Of a DNA stretch of 52,461 nt, positions 17,470-25,064 are shown piece after piece (position 1 is the stretch's first letter; every line of letters begins with the position of its first letter). Source of the stretch: an uncultured Anaeromyxobacter sp. GTDB lineage: Bacteria; Myxococcota; Myxococcia; Myxococcales; Anaeromyxobacteraceae. The notes beneath the pieces were generated by a model, which made no database searches, had not been told where the DNA came from, and saw only the letters and a list, made by a program, of their open reading frames with translations. A program made the position numbers and the translations under genes. The DNA lies in assembly GCA_903904005.1 (NCBI GenBank), contig CAIVAR010000058.1:1-52461 (forward strand), written 5' to 3'.

Positions 17470-18843
17470 ATGGACTCCGGGGAAGTCGAGCAGGTCCAGG
17501 ACGAGGTCGACGCCCTCTGCCGGGCGCTCTCCGAGGAGCGCTTCCGCCACGTCGCGGGCATCACGGCCCGCCCCGAGCTGTCGGCCATCTTCGAGGCCCA
17601 CGCCCTCGCCTCCCACCGGGAGACGGTGATCATGCTCCGCGAGCAGGGCGAGCGGGAGCTCGCGGCGCGCGTGGCCGGCCTCGCCGCCGAGCGGGCCGCC
17701 GCCGGATCCGAGGAGGCCTGGCGCGCAGCCGACGCGGTCGCCACCGGGCCAGGTCCCGACGGGCCGGTCGGGCTCTCCGAGGCGGCCCTCGCGCTCCTCC
17801 ACGACCGGAACCGGGAACGGCGCGCGCTGCTCGCCCGCGCCGTCGCCGAGGGCGCCCGCGCCTCGTCCGCTCCCCGCGAGGCGGCCGCCGAGTCCCGCGC
17901 CGCCGCCCGCGCCTCGCTCGGCCTCACCCCGGCCTGGGACGACGTCGTCCAGGCCGACGAGGTGCTCGCCGTCTCCGATGCCGCCTACCGCGACCTCCTC
18001 GCCTGGTTCGCCGGTCGAGAGGGGCTCGAGCTCCCGCCCCGCGGCGCCCTCGACCGGGCCGAGCTCCTCCACCTGCTCGCCTTCCGCGACCAGGACGGGC
18101 TCTTCCGGCCGGCGCCCCTCTCCCAGGTGGTGCTCGACGGCTTCGACGGGCTCGGCATCGACATCCGGCGCGTCCGGCTCGACGGGGGGGCCCGCGCGGC
18201 GAAGTGGCCGGGCGCGCACGCCTTCGAGGGGAGGCTGTCGCTCCGGCGGCAGGGGGGGCTCACCGACTGGCTCGACCTGCCCGATGCCGCCGGCCGGGCC
18301 GCCGTGGCCTCCACCTCGCGCCCCTCCACCCGGGACCCGTCGCTCCCGGCCACGGCCGGCGCGCTCGGGTCCGGGCTCCTCCTCGAGCCCCGCTTCCTCT
18401 CCACGGCGATCGACGTCGACCGGAAGGGCGCGCGCGACGTGCTGCGCCGGCTGGCGCTGCGCCTGCTCTTCCGGTTGCGGGTCCGTGCCGCGGCGCTGCG
18501 GGTGGCCACGGAGGTGGAGCGGGGCACGGGCGGGAGGGCCTGGCGGGAGGCCCACCGGGAGGCCCTGTCCCGCGCGGCGCTCGCCGACTGGCCCGACGGC
18601 CTGGCCAGCCGCGACGACGACGCCGGTGCGCTCCGGAACGCGCTCGCCGGCGCGGCCTGGGCGGTGGCCATCCGGCACGACCTGCGGGAGCGCTTCGACG
18701 AGGACTACTGGCGCAATCCCCGGACCGGGGAGGCCCTGGCCGGACGGCTCGCCGCGGGCAGCCCGGGTCCGGAAGCGCAGAGGCCCCCGCTCGCTCGCGC
18801 GGCGGAGGCCCTGGTGTCCCTGCTCGAAGGGGGAAGCGGCTAG
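17470..18843 (+). CDS. Hypothetical 457-aa helical protein downstream of the M64 peptidase
   Basis: A long Ala/Arg/Leu/Glu-rich protein that I do not recognise. There is no signal peptide or clear membrane helix. The first 150 residues look helical, with acidic-basic coiled-coil character. A middle part (about 155-260) contains ELLHLLAFRDQDGLFRPAP, and the C-terminus contains DEDYWRNPRTGEALAGRL. No HEXXH or nucleotide-binding motif is seen. GGAGGGCGCCGC before ATG 17470 supports the start. It probably forms an operon with the M64 gene. Its stop codon shares the palindrome CTAG with the stop of the opposite gene. Confidence 0.75.
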   Translation: MDSGEVEQVQDEVDALCRALSEERFRHVAGITARPELSAIFEAHALASHRETVIMLREQGERELAARVAGLAAERAAAGSEEAWRAADAVATGPGPDGPVGLSEAALALLHDRNRERRALLARAVAEGARASSAPREAAAESRAAARASLGLTPAWDDVVQADEVLAVSDAAYRDLLAWFAGREGLELPPRGALDRAELLHLLAFRDQDGLFRPAPLSQVVLDGFDGLGIDIRRVRLDGGARAAKWPGAHAFEGRLSLRRQGGLTDWLDLPDAAGRAAVASTSRPSTRDPSLPATAGALGSGLLLEPRFLSTAIDVDRKGARDVLRRLALRLLFRLRVRAAALRVATEVERGTGGRAWREAHREALSRAALADWPDGLASRDDDAGALRNALAGAAWAVAIRHDLRERFDEDYWRNPRTGEALAGRLAAGSPGPEAQRPPLARAAEALVSLLEGGSG

Positions 18844-19181
18844 CGGGTCGGACCGCGGCGCCGGAGCGCCCGGACGATCTTGTCCTTGGTGCCGGACCCG
18901 GTGGCGGCGGGCGCCGCGCGGCGGGACGTCCGGGCCTGGCGGGCCCGGTGGGCGCGGAGCTTCAGATACGTCTCGATCTCGAGGGCCTTGAGCTCGATGG
19001 CGAGCTCCTCGCTCTCGGTGCCCATCCACTCGATCTCGCTCCGTCGGGGGAGGGCGGCGCCGAGCCGCATGCGCATCACCCGCTCCTCGACCGCGGCGAG
19101 CTTCGTGGCGCCGCGGCGGCGGAGCATGGCCTGGGCGGAGGCTTCGGTGACGGTGGCGTCTGCGGTCTTCCTCTTCGTCAT
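18840..19181 (-). CDS. Small basic hypothetical protein (113 aa)
   Basis: Starts MTKRKTADATVTEASAQAM; the predicted protein is helical and basic with an acidic middle (IEWMGTESEELAIELKALEIETYLKLRAHRARQART). It ends in a Lys/Arg-rich tail, GTKDKIVRALRRRGPTR. No known family is recognised; the composition suggests nucleic-acid or protein binding, which is only a guess. An upstream in-frame start at 19217 is possible, but ATG 19181 fits a well-placed promoter. It converges with the previous gene, sharing CTAG at the stops. Confidence 0.65.
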   Translation of the reverse strand: MTKRKTADATVTEASAQAMLRRRGATKLAAVEERVMRMRLGAALPRRSEIEWMGTESEELAIELKALEIETYLKLRAHRARQARTSRRAAPAATGSGTKDKIVRALRRRGPTR

Positions 19182-19188
19182 GACCGAA

Positions 19189-19216
19189 ATCCTAGGCACC
19201 TCCCGGGGCCTGTCCA
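19189..19216 (-). promoter_or_regulatory. Promoter of the small basic protein gene
   Basis: Minus strand: TGGACA (19216-19211, 5/6 to the -35 consensus), 16-base spacer, TAGGAT (19194-19189, 4/6 to the -10), then only 7 bases to the ATG. A leaderless mRNA is predicted. The AGGA inside the -10 could alternatively act as a ribosome site if transcription starts further upstream. Confidence 0.6.
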
Positions 19217-19277
19217 TTTTTCGTGCGCCCCGATCCTTCCGCCCGCCGGGAGGCTTCCACCCGGTATCGCCGCGGGG

Positions 19278-20273
19278 CTACTCCCCCTCGTCGCCGGACT
19301 CGTCGGCGGCATCGCCCGGATCGGCGTCGCCGGCCGGGGCACCCTCGGCGCCCTTCTTCTTCCGGAGCCCCGCCTGCTCGAGGGCACGGGCGACCCCCTT
19401 CGGCTTGCGCTCGTCGGGGAGGGCCTTGCGCGGCGGCTCCACCGGCGCCACGTCCCCTCCCAGCGCGGTGACGCGCCCGTCCACGTCGACCCGGACCCGG
19501 GCCTCCGGGTCTCCCTTCACGCCCAGCAGGGTGGAGATGCGCACCGTGAGCGGCGCCCCCGTGGCGGCGTCGAGGAGCATCTCGCCGGAGGCGTCGATGG
19601 GCTCCCGGCCGTCGAGCAGCGCGAGCCGCGTCTTGGTGGCGGCGTCGGGTCCGCCGGGGGGCGGATCGGCGGAGAGGCGGGACGTACCCGGCGTGAAACG
19701 GGCCCGGTCGAGCGAGAGGGCGAAGCGCCGGGCCGGACGCCCCAGCACGGCGGTGGTCCCGGCCGGAGCGGCGACGAGCGCCGGACCGAGCAGGCTGGCC
19801 ACCTCGCCGGCGAGGAGGAGGCTCTCGTCCCGGAAGCGGCGCGCGGCGCGCCCGTGGTCGGTGGGGCGCTCGCGCCACTCCCCCGACGCCGGGTAGAGCG
19901 AGCGGGCGTAGCTCATCCCCTTCGCCCAGATCACCCGCTTCCCGCTCTCCGAGCCGGGGCCGCGCCCCGGGTCGACGGTTCCCTCGGCCGAGAACTCGCC
20001 GGTGGCGAGCTGCCGGACCGCGTGGTGCTCCGACACGTCGAGCTTCCGATCGCCCCGCGCCGCCGACCAGGAGGCGGTGCCCTCCCAGGCGAAGGAACCG
20101 AGCCGGGCGGAGACCTCGTCGGCGCCGAGGCGCAGGGCCGCCACCGGGCGCTCCCAGTCGAAGGGGGCGGGCGCCCGGGAGGGGTTCGCCGCGGGCGCAC
20201 CCGGCGCCCCGCCGCGGCTGCAGGCCGCCGCCAGCAGGGCGATCGCGGCCAGGACGGGGAGGGGGCGCCGCAC
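19278..20273 (-). CDS. Predicted lipoprotein, unknown function
   Basis: A 331-aa protein with a lipoprotein signal: MRRPLPVLAAIALLAAAC, with the lipobox Cys at residue 18. The mature part has many short beta-prone segments (SFAWEGTASWSAARGDRKLDVSE; MLLDAATGAPLTVRI), which resemble LolA/LppX-like lipid-binding folds but are not diagnostic. The C-terminus is a charged tail with KKKGAEG followed by many Asp/Glu. It starts 4 bases after the hflX stop and is probably cotranscribed with it. Confidence 0.75.
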   Translation of the reverse strand: MRRPLPVLAAIALLAAACSRGGAPGAPAANPSRAPAPFDWERPVAALRLGADEVSARLGSFAWEGTASWSAARGDRKLDVSEHHAVRQLATGEFSAEGTVDPGRGPGSESGKRVIWAKGMSYARSLYPASGEWRERPTDHGRAARRFRDESLLLAGEVASLLGPALVAAPAGTTAVLGRPARRFALSLDRARFTPGTSRLSADPPPGGPDAATKTRLALLDGREPIDASGEMLLDAATGAPLTVRISTLLGVKGDPEARVRVDVDGRVTALGGDVAPVEPPRKALPDERKPKGVARALEQAGLRKKKGAEGAPAGDADPGDAADESGDEGE

Positions 20274-20277
20274 CGGA

Positions 20278-22005
20278 TCAGCTCTCCTGCCGGAGCACGC
20301 GGGCCGAGGGGAGGATGCGGGCCGGCTCGGGCTCGCTCTCGTCGGCGCTGCGGGAGACGTCGGAGAGCGGGACGCGGCCGTCCCTCCAGAGGATCCGGTC
20401 GCAACGGTGGAGCAGCTCCGGCAGCCCGCCCCGCGTCGAGGCCGAGATGGCCACGCCCCCGCGCGCGGCGGCGATGGCCTCCCCCTCGCCGGGCGGGAGC
20501 CGGTCGACCTTGTTCAGGACGAGGAGCCGCGCGGTCTCGGACAGCCCCAGCGTCCCCAGGATCTTCTCGACCGCGGCCACGTGGGCGTCGAGGTCGGGGT
20601 CGGCCGCGTCGGCGACGTGGAGCAGGAGGTCGGCGTCGTCGAGCTCCTCGAGGGTGGCCCGGAAGGCGGCGATCAGGTCCTCGGGGAGGTCGCGGATGAA
20701 CCCCACCGTGTCGGTGATGATCACCTCGCGGTCGCGCGGGAAGCGGAGCCGACGGCTGGTGGGGTCGAGGGTGGCGAAGAGCACGTCCTCGGCCAGCACC
20801 TTCGAGTCGGTGAGGGCGTTGAGCAGCGTGGACTTCCCGGCGTTGGTGTAGCCGACGATCGAGATCACCGGCATCCCGCGCTCGTTGCGCCGCTTGCGCC
20901 GGACCTGACGGTCGGTGGAGAGGGCCTCGGTGCGACGCTTGAGCTGGGTGATGCGATCGCGCACCCGGCGCCGGTCGATCTCGAGCTTGGTCTCGCCCGG
21001 GCCCCGGCCGCCGATGCCCCCGGCCAGGCGGGAGAGCGAGTCGTCGCGCCCCACGAGGCGCGGGTAGAGGTACTCGAGCTGGGCCAGCTCCACCTGCAGC
21101 TTGCCGTCGGCCGACTGGGCCCGCTGCGCGAAGATGTCGAGGATGAGCTGGGTGCGGTCGAGGATCTTGAGCGCCGTGGCGTCGGCGATGTGGATGGCCT
21201 GCGACGGGGAGAGGTCGGCGTCGAAGATGATGAGGTCGGCCATGAGCTGCATGGACCGGAGCAGGATGTCCTCGAGCTTGCCCTTGCCGATGAGGGTGCG
21301 CGGGTCGGGATCGCGCCGCATCTGCACCGAGGCGTCGATCACCTCGACACCGGCGGTGCGGGCGAGCTCGCGGAGCTCGGCCAGCGAGGACTCGGCGTCG
21401 GCGCGGCTCTTCCCCTTGCCCCCCACGCCGACCAGGATGGCCCGCTCGCGCCCGCCGGTGCGACGCATCGCCGAGGCCCGAGCGAACTCCTCCTCGAGCG
21501 CCAGCGGTCCCTCCACGGCGTCGTAATCGAGGTCGTGCACCGACGGTGCGATCTCGTCCTTCCAGAGCGCACCCTGCGGGTTCTCGGGCAGCAGGTGGGC
21601 CAGGTGGACCTTGCCGGGCAGGCCGTCCTCGCGGACCTCGATCGCCGTGACCGAGTCGAGCCGGAGCAGCGCCAGGTCGGTGTGGTCGTCGCGGGTGAGC
21701 GGCTCGCCGCGCAGGTGGGTGTGCACGAGCCGCAGGCCACGCAGGCGGTGGCTGCCGGCCCGGGCGCGCCCCACGTCGGGGAGGGTGAGCTTGCCGGCGT
21801 CGCCGACCACCACCCACTGCACGTCCCCCTTGCGGTCGAGGAGCACGCCGACCTGCCGGTTGGTCTCCCGGGAGACCTCGGTGAGGTGGCGCGCCAGCTC
21901 GGGCGAGATCACCTCGCCGGCGTCGACTCGGCGGCGGTAGGTGCGGCGGAGGGCGTGGAGCTGGCTCTGCTTGAGCCCGAGGGTGTTGCCGTGGACCTCT
22001 TCCAT
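20278..22005 (-). CDS. hflX: Ribosome-associated GTPase HflX
   Basis: A 575-aa HflX-family GTPase that acts on 50S or stalled ribosomes. The N-terminal HflX domain includes GKGKLEDI, VELAQLEYLYPRLVG and the glycine-rich linker GGIGGRGPGETKLEIDRRR. The G domain has GYTNAGKST (about 384-392), DTVGFI and NKVD. The protein is longer than E. coli HflX (426 aa) by an N-terminal domain of about 180 residues (from LGLKQSQLHALRRTYRRR), seen in other long HflX forms. The start is ATG 22005 with TATGCT 11 bases upstream. The downstream partner is a lipoprotein. Confidence 0.95.
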   Translation of the reverse strand: MEEVHGNTLGLKQSQLHALRRTYRRRVDAGEVISPELARHLTEVSRETNRQVGVLLDRKGDVQWVVVGDAGKLTLPDVGRARAGSHRLRGLRLVHTHLRGEPLTRDDHTDLALLRLDSVTAIEVREDGLPGKVHLAHLLPENPQGALWKDEIAPSVHDLDYDAVEGPLALEEEFARASAMRRTGGRERAILVGVGGKGKSRADAESSLAELRELARTAGVEVIDASVQMRRDPDPRTLIGKGKLEDILLRSMQLMADLIIFDADLSPSQAIHIADATALKILDRTQLILDIFAQRAQSADGKLQVELAQLEYLYPRLVGRDDSLSRLAGGIGGRGPGETKLEIDRRRVRDRITQLKRRTEALSTDRQVRRKRRNERGMPVISIVGYTNAGKSTLLNALTDSKVLAEDVLFATLDPTSRRLRFPRDREVIITDTVGFIRDLPEDLIAAFRATLEELDDADLLLHVADAADPDLDAHVAAVEKILGTLGLSETARLLVLNKVDRLPPGEGEAIAAARGGVAISASTRGGLPELLHRCDRILWRDGRVPLSDVSRSADESEPEPARILPSARVLRQES

Positions 22006-22016
22006 GAAGTGCCGGG

Positions 22017-22022
22017 AGCATA
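22017..22022 (-). promoter_or_regulatory. -10-like element of hflX
   Basis: TATGCT (22022-22017 on the minus strand, 4/6 to the consensus) ends 11 bases before ATG 22005. A weak TTGCTC lies about 20 bases further up. The leader would be only a few bases long. Confidence 0.35.
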
Positions 22023-22105
22023 ACGGCGAGGGGCCCCGCCGCGAGCAAGATCCGCGACGAGCCCCCCCGGATGTGACCCCACGCCGGGGCGCGGGGGTGT
22101 GGGGA

Positions 22106-22969
22106 TCAGGGCCTGGGCGCCCCCGGGGAGACGATCTTGCCGGGATCGGGACCCGGAGCCGCCGCGCCGCCCGGGCTCATGGCGCTGCCCGGCTGACCGG
22201 CCGCGCCCGGGGTCCGACCCGATCCCACCTGCTTCGCGGGTGCGGTTCCCTGCTGCCCGGGCTGGACGAGCCCGCCCACGCCGGAGCCCGAGGGGCGAGC
22301 GCCACCAGCGGCGGAGCCACCTGCTCCCTCGCCCGACATGCTGCTCTTCTTCTCGGGCTGTCCCTTCGGCGGATTGTCCTTGGGGGTGCTCTCCTTGGGC
22401 GACTTCTCCTTGGGGGTGCTCTTCTCCTTGGGAGACTTGTCCTTCGGCGGGCTGTCCTTCGGCGGGTTGTCCTTCGGCGGCGGAGCGCTCTCCTTGGGCG
22501 ACCTCTCCTTGGGAGTGCCCTGCTCCTTGGGAGACTTCTCCTTCGGGTTGACCCCGCCGCCGCCGGAGGAGGCCCCGCCCGTGGCTGGCTTCTTCTGGCT
22601 GTTGTCGAACTTTCCCGTCGTGCCCGGCCCCATGCTGAAGCCGCCGCCACCACCTCCGCCCTCCTGCGCGCGCCCGCTGCGGTCGACTCCCGCTGGCGCG
22701 GCCTTGCCCGGGTCCATGCCCTTCTGCATCCCCGCGGCACCCTTCTGCATGCCCGCGGCGTTCTTCATCTCCGCCCCGGCCTTCATGCCGGCCGCGTCCT
22801 GTGGCCCCTTGGCGGCCGGCCCGGCCGCCGTCCCCGACGCCTTGGGAGCGGCCTGGGTCGCCTTCGGGGTCACCTTGGCCGCCGGTGGGGTCTCGGTCTT
22901 CGTGGCCTGCGCGAACGCCGTACCGCAGGTCAGCACGCCGCACAGCGCGACGATCTTCTCGATCCGCAT
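22106..22969 (-). CDS. Secreted low-complexity Lys/Pro/Glu repeat protein
   Basis: 287 aa with a cleavable-looking signal (MRIEKIVALCGVLTCGTAFAQA). The mature protein is disordered-looking. It has Ala/Lys/Pro-rich residues 22-60, repeated AAGMQKG units at about 71-84, a Gly run (104-110), then about 15 tandem SPKE, TPKE or PPKD units (141-208), and a Gly/Pro/Ala-rich tail. The alternating Lys with Glu or Asp makes it strongly zwitterionic. No enzyme domain is visible. The ATG is preceded by GAGGAAACCC, a good ribosome site. The Cys-rich secreted gene lies 19 bases upstream on the same strand, suggesting an operon. Function is unknown; it could be an envelope or extracellular matrix protein. 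Confidence 0.75.
   Translation of the reverse strand: MRIEKIVALCGVLTCGTAFAQATKTETPPAAKVTPKATQAAPKASGTAAGPAAKGPQDAAGMKAGAEMKNAAGMQKGAAGMQKGMDPGKAAPAGVDRSGRAQEGGGGGGGFSMGPGTTGKFDNSQKKPATGGASSGGGGVNPKEKSPKEQGTPKERSPKESAPPPKDNPPKDSPPKDKSPKEKSTPKEKSPKESTPKDNPPKGQPEKKSSMSGEGAGGSAAGGARPSGSGVGGLVQPGQQGTAPAKQVGSGRTPGAAGQPGSAMSPGGAAAPGPDPGKIVSPGAPRP
22346..22549 (-). repeat. Tandem SPKE/PPKD-coding repeat
   Basis: About 200 bases of imperfect 12-15-base repeats encoding SPKE(K/R/Q), TPKE and PPKD(N/S/K) units. On the plus strand it reads as repeated TCCTTGGG and TCCTTCGG blocks. Copy-number variation between strains would be expected. Confidence 0.8.
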
Positions 22970-22988
22970 GGGTTTCCTCGTGAACGGG

Positions 22989-23372
22989 TCAGGGTTGGGT
23001 CCGCGTCCAAACGCCCTTCATCAGCCGGGTGCACTGGTCCTCGCCCTTCGTCGCGACCGCCGCCGGGGTGAGCTTGACGCCGTATCCAGGGAACCCGGCG
23101 TAGTAGACGAGGCGACTCTCGTCCTTCTTCCCCGCTGCGCGCAGGCAGGCACCGAGCCGTCCCTCCACGGGGCAGCCTCCCGGCGCGAAGGTTCCCTGCT
23201 GCGACTCGCAGAGCCGCTGCATCTTCAGGGCCGCCCAGGAGGAGCCCGTCCACTCGTCGCAGACGCCGGTGGCGGGGTGGTTGCAACCGCCGGCGATCGG
23301 GTCGGCGCAGAGGGCCGACCCGGGCTGGGCGGCTGCCACGAGAAGGACGAGGAGTGCGAGGAGGCGCGTCAT
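22989..23372 (-). CDS. Small secreted Cys-rich hypothetical protein
   Basis: 127 aa from ATG 23372: signal sequence MTRLLALLVLLVAAAQPGSA, then a mature part with seven Cys (LCADPIAGGCNHPATGVCDEW, RLCESQQ, GGCPVEGRLGACL, DQCTRL), suggesting disulphide bonds in the periplasm or outside. No family is recognised. An upstream in-frame start (23459) would put 29 extra residues ahead of the signal sequence and is unlikely. It is probably the first gene of a pair with the repeat protein. Confidence 0.7.
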   Translation of the reverse strand: MTRLLALLVLLVAAAQPGSALCADPIAGGCNHPATGVCDEWTGSSWAALKMQRLCESQQGTFAPGGCPVEGRLGACLRAAGKKDESRLVYYAGFPGYGVKLTPAAVATKGEDQCTRLMKGVWTRTQP

Positions 23373-23448
23373 GCCGTCGGACGCTGCCACGTCCGGCTCG
23401 GGCTCGGCAAGGCGGGCTGCGCCATGGTCCCTTTCGCCCTTGCGGGGG

Positions 23449-24957
23449 TCAACTTCCATCCGGCAGGGGGGATTCCCGTACCCGCCACGCGTACGTCATG
23501 TCGGCGCGGTCGAGCCAGTGGAAGAGGTTCACCCGCGCGAGCCACGCCGGAAGCGACGTGAAGACGCGGGCCCCGTACCGCTCCAGGACGGCCTCCGCCC
23601 CCGGAGGCAGGGGGTGCCTGGCGGTGACCATCACGGGGCCCGGCCCGGCGGCGAGGGTGGCCTCGAGGCCGGCGGCGTCCGTCACCACCTCCAGCGGAGG
23701 CATCGGCTGGGGAAGGAGGAAAGGGACCACCCCACCGTGGAAGTCGCGCGGGTCGGCGAGGGCCACCCAGCGCGCCGGCTCGGCGGCGTGCCGGTAGAAG
23801 AAGCGCTGCAGTTCCAGGTTGTCGCTCGACGGCAGGAGGCAGAGGAGGAGGACCGCCACGGTGTCGACGGCCCAGGTGGCCCGTCCTAGCCAGAGGAAGC
23901 CCATCGCGCGGGTGGTGAACCGCTCCCACCCCCGGGGCGCCGGCGGCGCAGCGAGGAGCAGGACCACGCAGAGCGTGGCGGCCGGCAGGATGGGGAAGAG
24001 GAAGCGGATCTCCTTGTGGCCGATGAGTCCGTGGACGACCACGAACGGGAGCGTGGCCCAGGTGAGGAGGTGCCCCGGGAACCTCCACCAGAAGAGCAGG
24101 AGACCGAGGAGGAGGGCGACGCCGAAGGGAGGGAAGAGCCCCGCCATGAACCAGAGGTAGGCGGGGAGCGGCGACCGGCCGTAGGCCGCCACCCTGCCCT
24201 GGAGGAGGTTCGCGTCGAAGTACCGCCAGGGAACGACCTCGAACGTGCCGTAGCCCCAGGCGTCGACGACGATCCCGAGGGCGAGCGGGACGGCCATGCC
24301 GGCGGCAAGGCTCCCGAGTGCTCGCCAGCGATCCCGCCGGTGGACGAGCACCCAGAGGACGAGCCCCGCCACCGCCAGCCCGGTCTGGTAGCGGAACGCG
24401 AAGGCGAACCCCAGCGCGGCGCCCGCGGCGAGGAGTCGTACCCGGGAGGCTTCCCCGCCGGACTTCCCATCGCCGACGGGGGCCAGGGGGAGGAGCGCTG
24501 CCAGCGCCAGCACGAGGAAGGTCGTGGACGCGCTCTCCGACGACAGGCGCGCCGCCAGGTAGGGGACGAAGTACGGGAGCGCCAGGGAGAGGTACGCGAA
24601 CCGGCGCCAGCGCGCCGAGGGGAGCCACGCGCGGACGGCGACGAGCAGGGTGGCGAGCGCCCCCCAGGCTGCGAGCCCGCTCGCGAGCCGCCAGGCACGC
24701 AGCAGGATGAACGGGTCGGTGACCCCCACCGTGCCGAGGCCCCGGGCGAGGACGGCGTAGCTCCCCGGCTGCAGCCAGGGGCGGATCCGCTCCGCGTGCT
24801 CCCAGGGAAGATCCCGCGCGGGTGTGAGGCCGAGCTTCAGGCTCGCGAAGCCGACCACCTGGAAGTACTCGTCCACCTGGAAGACGCTGTCGGTGGCCAG
24901 GGCGGCCGCGACGGTGAGGGCGAGGGAGATGGCGAGGCTCCACCGGAACACCCGCAT
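23449..24957 (-). CDS. GT22-like membrane mannosyltransferase
   Basis: A 502-aa multi-pass membrane protein from ATG 24957, where the first transmembrane helix begins; a GTG at 25062 would add 35 residues without hydrophobic character. The catalytic-type acidic motif DEYFQ (29-33) follows the first helix. RLSSES, DAWGYGTFEVVPWRYFDAN and HKEIRFLFP (314-322) match the pattern of family GT22 (ALG9/ALG12/PIG-B), which transfers mannose from polyprenyl-phosphate-mannose on the outer side of a membrane. A soluble domain of about 110 residues ends the protein. Acceptor unknown. The divergent neighbour is proB. Confidence 0.75.
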   Translation of the reverse strand: MRVFRWSLAISLALTVAAALATDSVFQVDEYFQVVGFASLKLGLTPARDLPWEHAERIRPWLQPGSYAVLARGLGTVGVTDPFILLRAWRLASGLAAWGALATLLVAVRAWLPSARWRRFAYLSLALPYFVPYLAARLSSESASTTFLVLALAALLPLAPVGDGKSGGEASRVRLLAAGAALGFAFAFRYQTGLAVAGLVLWVLVHRRDRWRALGSLAAGMAVPLALGIVVDAWGYGTFEVVPWRYFDANLLQGRVAAYGRSPLPAYLWFMAGLFPPFGVALLLGLLLFWWRFPGHLLTWATLPFVVVHGLIGHKEIRFLFPILPAATLCVVLLLAAPPAPRGWERFTTRAMGFLWLGRATWAVDTVAVLLLCLLPSSDNLELQRFFYRHAAEPARWVALADPRDFHGGVVPFLLPQPMPPLEVVTDAAGLEATLAAGPGPVMVTARHPLPPGAEAVLERYGARVFTSLPAWLARVNLFHWLDRADMTYAWRVRESPLPDGS

Positions 24958-25028
24958 CTCGTCGATGCGATCGAGGGCGCGGAGCAGGGGTGGATCCGTG
25001 GCCGCCCCCAAGAAGGGGAAGTCACGCC

Positions 25029-25058
25029 GTGTCAGGTCCCCACCCCTCGCGCTAGGAT
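25029..25058 (+). promoter_or_regulatory. Promoter of proB
   Basis: GTGTCA (25029-25034, 4/6) and TAGGAT (25053-25058, 4/6) with an 18-base spacer; only 6 bases separate the hexamer from the GTG start at 25065, predicting leaderless translation. The 107-base gap to the GT22 start must also hold that gene's divergent promoter, which I cannot identify. Confidence 0.5.
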
Positions 25059-25064
25059 GCACCC

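Noticed and set aside
19213-19219. T-run (ATTTTT) as a terminator of the lipoprotein gene
   Set aside because: It is an A-run on the strand of that gene, no stem precedes it, and it directly abuts the -35 of the small basic protein gene.
22338-23561. Antisense frame with repeated LSLGDLS/LSFGG units
   Set aside because: It is the complement of the SPKE/PPKD repeat. The other strand has a signal peptide, ribosome site and plausible neighbours.
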